A stretch of 6,909 nt of DNA, from NCBI GenBank assembly GCA_900767005.1, contig CAAFXL010000045.1, forward strand, positions 1 through 6,909, written 5' to 3'. The translations under genes and the position numbers were made by a program. The DNA is from an uncultured Ruminobacter sp. Lineage in GTDB: Bacteria; Pseudomonadota; Gammaproteobacteria; Enterobacterales; Succinivibrionaceae. This document shows, piece by piece, positions 5,311-6,909 of the stretch. How positions within the stretch are numbered: the stretch's first letter is position 1; each line of letters starts with the position of its first letter. A model generated the notes under the pieces. That model ran no database searches, was not told the origin of the DNA, and saw only the letters and a list, made by a program, of their open reading frames with translations.

Positions 5311-6909
5311 TTAGTTCTTACGTTCTAAGTCAATATCGATACCTAATGAACGGATTTCCTTTAATAATACATTGAAGGATTCAGGCATTCCGGCATCCAT
5401 ACTGTAGTCACCATCAACAATATTCTTATACATTCTAGTACGACCGTTTACGTCATCTGACTTAACAGTTAACATTTCACGTAAGGTATAAGCCGCACCA
5501 TATGCTTCAAGAGCCCACACTTCCATTTCACCGAAACGCTGACCACCGAACTGTGCTTTACCGCCTAGTGGCTGCTGGGTTACTAGAGAGTATGAACCAG
5601 TTGAACGAGCATGCATCTTATCGTCTACTAAGTGATTTAACTTAAGCATATACATGTAACCAACGGTAACCTTTCTTTCGAATGGTAGACCAGTACGGCC
5701 ATCGTATAGAGTGATCTGACCAGATTCTGGTAGATCAGCAAGCTTTAACATTTCCTTAATAGATTTTTCTTCAGCACCATCAAACACTGGAGTTGCTACT
5801 GGTAAACCGTTTCTTAAGTTTTCAGCTAAAACCTTAACTTCTTCATCAGTTAATTCTGCAATATTAACCTTCTGAGCGGTATTACCTAAATCATAAACCT
5901 TCTGTAGGAACTCTCTTTGTTCAGCTAGTGCACGCTGTTCCTTGATCATCTTATCGATCTTGATACCAATACCCTTAGCAGCTAAACCTAAATGAACTTC
6001 AAGTACCTGACCGATGTTCATACGTGAAGGCACACCTAGAGGGTTTAGAACGATATCAACTGGCTTACCATCTTCATCATAAGGCATATCTTCGATTGGA
6101 CAAATCTTAGAAATTACACCCTTGTTACCGTGACGACCTGCCATCTTATCACCTGGCTGAATGTGACGCTTAACTGCTAGGTAAACCTTAACAATCTTTA
6201 ATACGCCTGGGCTTAAATCATCGCCCTTACAAATCTTAGCCTTACGATATTCAAGCTTTTCATCGTATTCACGTTTAAGTTCAGTAAGCTTATTCTGAAG
6301 ATCTTCAAGCTTACGCTGAGCATCTTCATCGCTTAACTGCTGAGCAAATAAATCTGCATCAGCGATGCTATCAACATTCTCAACACCATTTTGTGATAAT
6401 AAGTGACGAGCATTACGATAAATACCAGCATTTAAGAAGCTTAATTCTTCATTTAAGTCTTTCTTAGCCTTTAAGATCTGTTCTTCTTCGATCTTCTTAG
6501 CTCTTTCATCCTTTTCCATACCGTCGCGAGTAAATACTTGAACATCTACAACGGTTGCTTGAGTACCAGCTGGTACTCTTAATGATGAATCCTTAACTTC
6601 TGAAGCCTTTTCACCAAAGATTGCTCTTAATAGCTTTTCTTCAGGAGTTAATTGAGTTTCGCCCTTTGGAGTTACCTTACCAACTAGGATATCGCCACCC
6701 TTAACTTCAGCACCAACGTATACGATACCAGCCTTATCAAGCTTTGATAGAGCTGCTTCACCTACGTTTGGAATATCAGCGGTAATATCTTCTGGTCCAA
6801 GCTTGGTATCACGAGCAATACATGAGTATTCCTGAATGTGAATTGTAGTTAAACGGTCTTCGTTTGCTACTCTTTCAGATACTAAGATTGAGTCTTCGAA
6901 GTTGTAACC
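5311..6909 (-). CDS. rpoB: RNA polymerase beta subunit, C-terminal part (5' end outside window)
   Basis: This is the beta subunit of DNA-dependent RNA polymerase, which with beta prime forms the active-site cleft. The reading frame is open to the window edge, so 532 codons are visible, starting near E. coli residue 809. The first residues, GYNFEDS, hold the acidic pair equivalent to E. coli E813/D814. Next come the GETQLTPEEKLLRAIFGEK block, a charged coiled-coil stretch matching the E. coli-type SI2 insertion (about 6250-6519), and GDKMAGRHGNKGVISK with the two active-site lysines (E. coli K1065 and K1073). The C-terminal block from KLNHLVDDKMHARSTGS to the end at SLGIDIDLERKN follows, with a TAA stop. 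The ATG at 6517-6519 lies inside the conserved TRDG-MEKDERA segment and is not the gene start. The rifampicin-binding cluster is outside the window. The gene is co-transcribed with rpoC, 55 bases downstream. Identity is certain. Confidence 0.98.
   Translation of the reverse strand, partial: GYNFEDSILVSERVANEDRLTTIHIQEYSCIARDTKLGPEDITADIPNVGEAALSKLDKAGIVYVGAEVKGGDILVGKVTPKGETQLTPEEKLLRAIFGEKASEVKDSSLRVPAGTQATVVDVQVFTRDGMEKDERAKKIEEEQILKAKKDLNEELSFLNAGIYRNARHLLSQNGVENVDSIADADLFAQQLSDEDAQRKLEDLQNKLTELKREYDEKLEYRKAKICKGDDLSPGVLKIVKVYLAVKRHIQPGDKMAGRHGNKGVISKICPIEDMPYDEDGKPVDIVLNPLGVPSRMNIGQVLEVHLGLAAKGIGIKIDKMIKEQRALAEQREFLQKVYDLGNTAQKVNIAELTDEEVKVLAENLRNGLPVATPVFDGAEEKSIKEMLKLADLPESGQITLYDGRTGLPFERKVTVGYMYMLKLNHLVDDKMHARSTGSYSLVTQQPLGGKAQFGGQRFGEMEVWALEAYGAAYTLREMLTVKSDDVNGRTRMYKNIVDGDYSMDAGMPESFNVLLKEIRSLGIDIDLERKN

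Noticed and set aside
6517..6519. ATG as a possible start of a separate 402-residue gene
   Set aside because: The frame continues upstream without a stop to the window edge and encodes conserved RpoB sequence, so this methionine is internal.

Overview
The window is chromosomal DNA from a moderately AT-rich gammaproteobacterium. It holds the end of the RNA polymerase rpoB-rpoC operon, followed by the start of a small AT-rich regulator module. All genes lie on the minus strand, so transcription runs from position 6909 towards position 1. Both RNA polymerase subunits align almost residue for residue with the E. coli proteins, including the gammaproteobacterial insertions in beta (SI2 region) and beta prime (SI3). 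An anaerobic gut or rumen lineage such as Succinivibrionaceae would fit the base composition and a Firmicutes-like neighbouring regulator. That placement is an inference and could be wrong.

Layout in the direction of transcription. Positions 6909-5311 are the last 532 codons of rpoB; its 5' part is outside the window. A 55-base gap (5256-5310) carries a perfect 8-bp G6/C6 hairpin that directly abuts the rpoC Shine-Dalgarno sequence. rpoC (5255-660) starts at GTG and encodes 1531 residues, about 124 more than E. coli RpoC. The excess is in three places: a 34-residue N-terminal extension, a 26-27 residue insertion just before the ppGpp site 1 segment, and a highly charged insertion of about 63 residues inside SI3. 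A strong intrinsic terminator (601-635) ends the operon.

Beyond the terminator, a near-consensus sigma70 promoter (489-517) drives a 110-residue XRE/Cro-CI type repressor (457-125). A perfect 8-bp inverted repeat covers the -10 element and the predicted transcription start, as expected for an autoregulatory operator. The repressor stop codon overlaps by two bases (TTGA) the probable TTG start of a second gene that runs off the window at position 1. Its 42 visible residues resemble the N-terminus of ImmA/IrrE-family metallopeptidases. The pair therefore resembles an ImmR/ImmA-type repressor-antirepressor switch from a mobile element. Positions 1-457 are about 30% G+C by hand count, against roughly 37-53% in sampled lines of rpoBC, which suggests the module was acquired.

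The core genes are well conserved. The points worth a second look are the three RpoC additions, the intergenic hairpin, and the repressor module directly behind rpoC. No stretch longer than 300 bases lacks a gene; the largest gap is 458-659. I saw no tRNA, rRNA, CRISPR array or insertion sequence.
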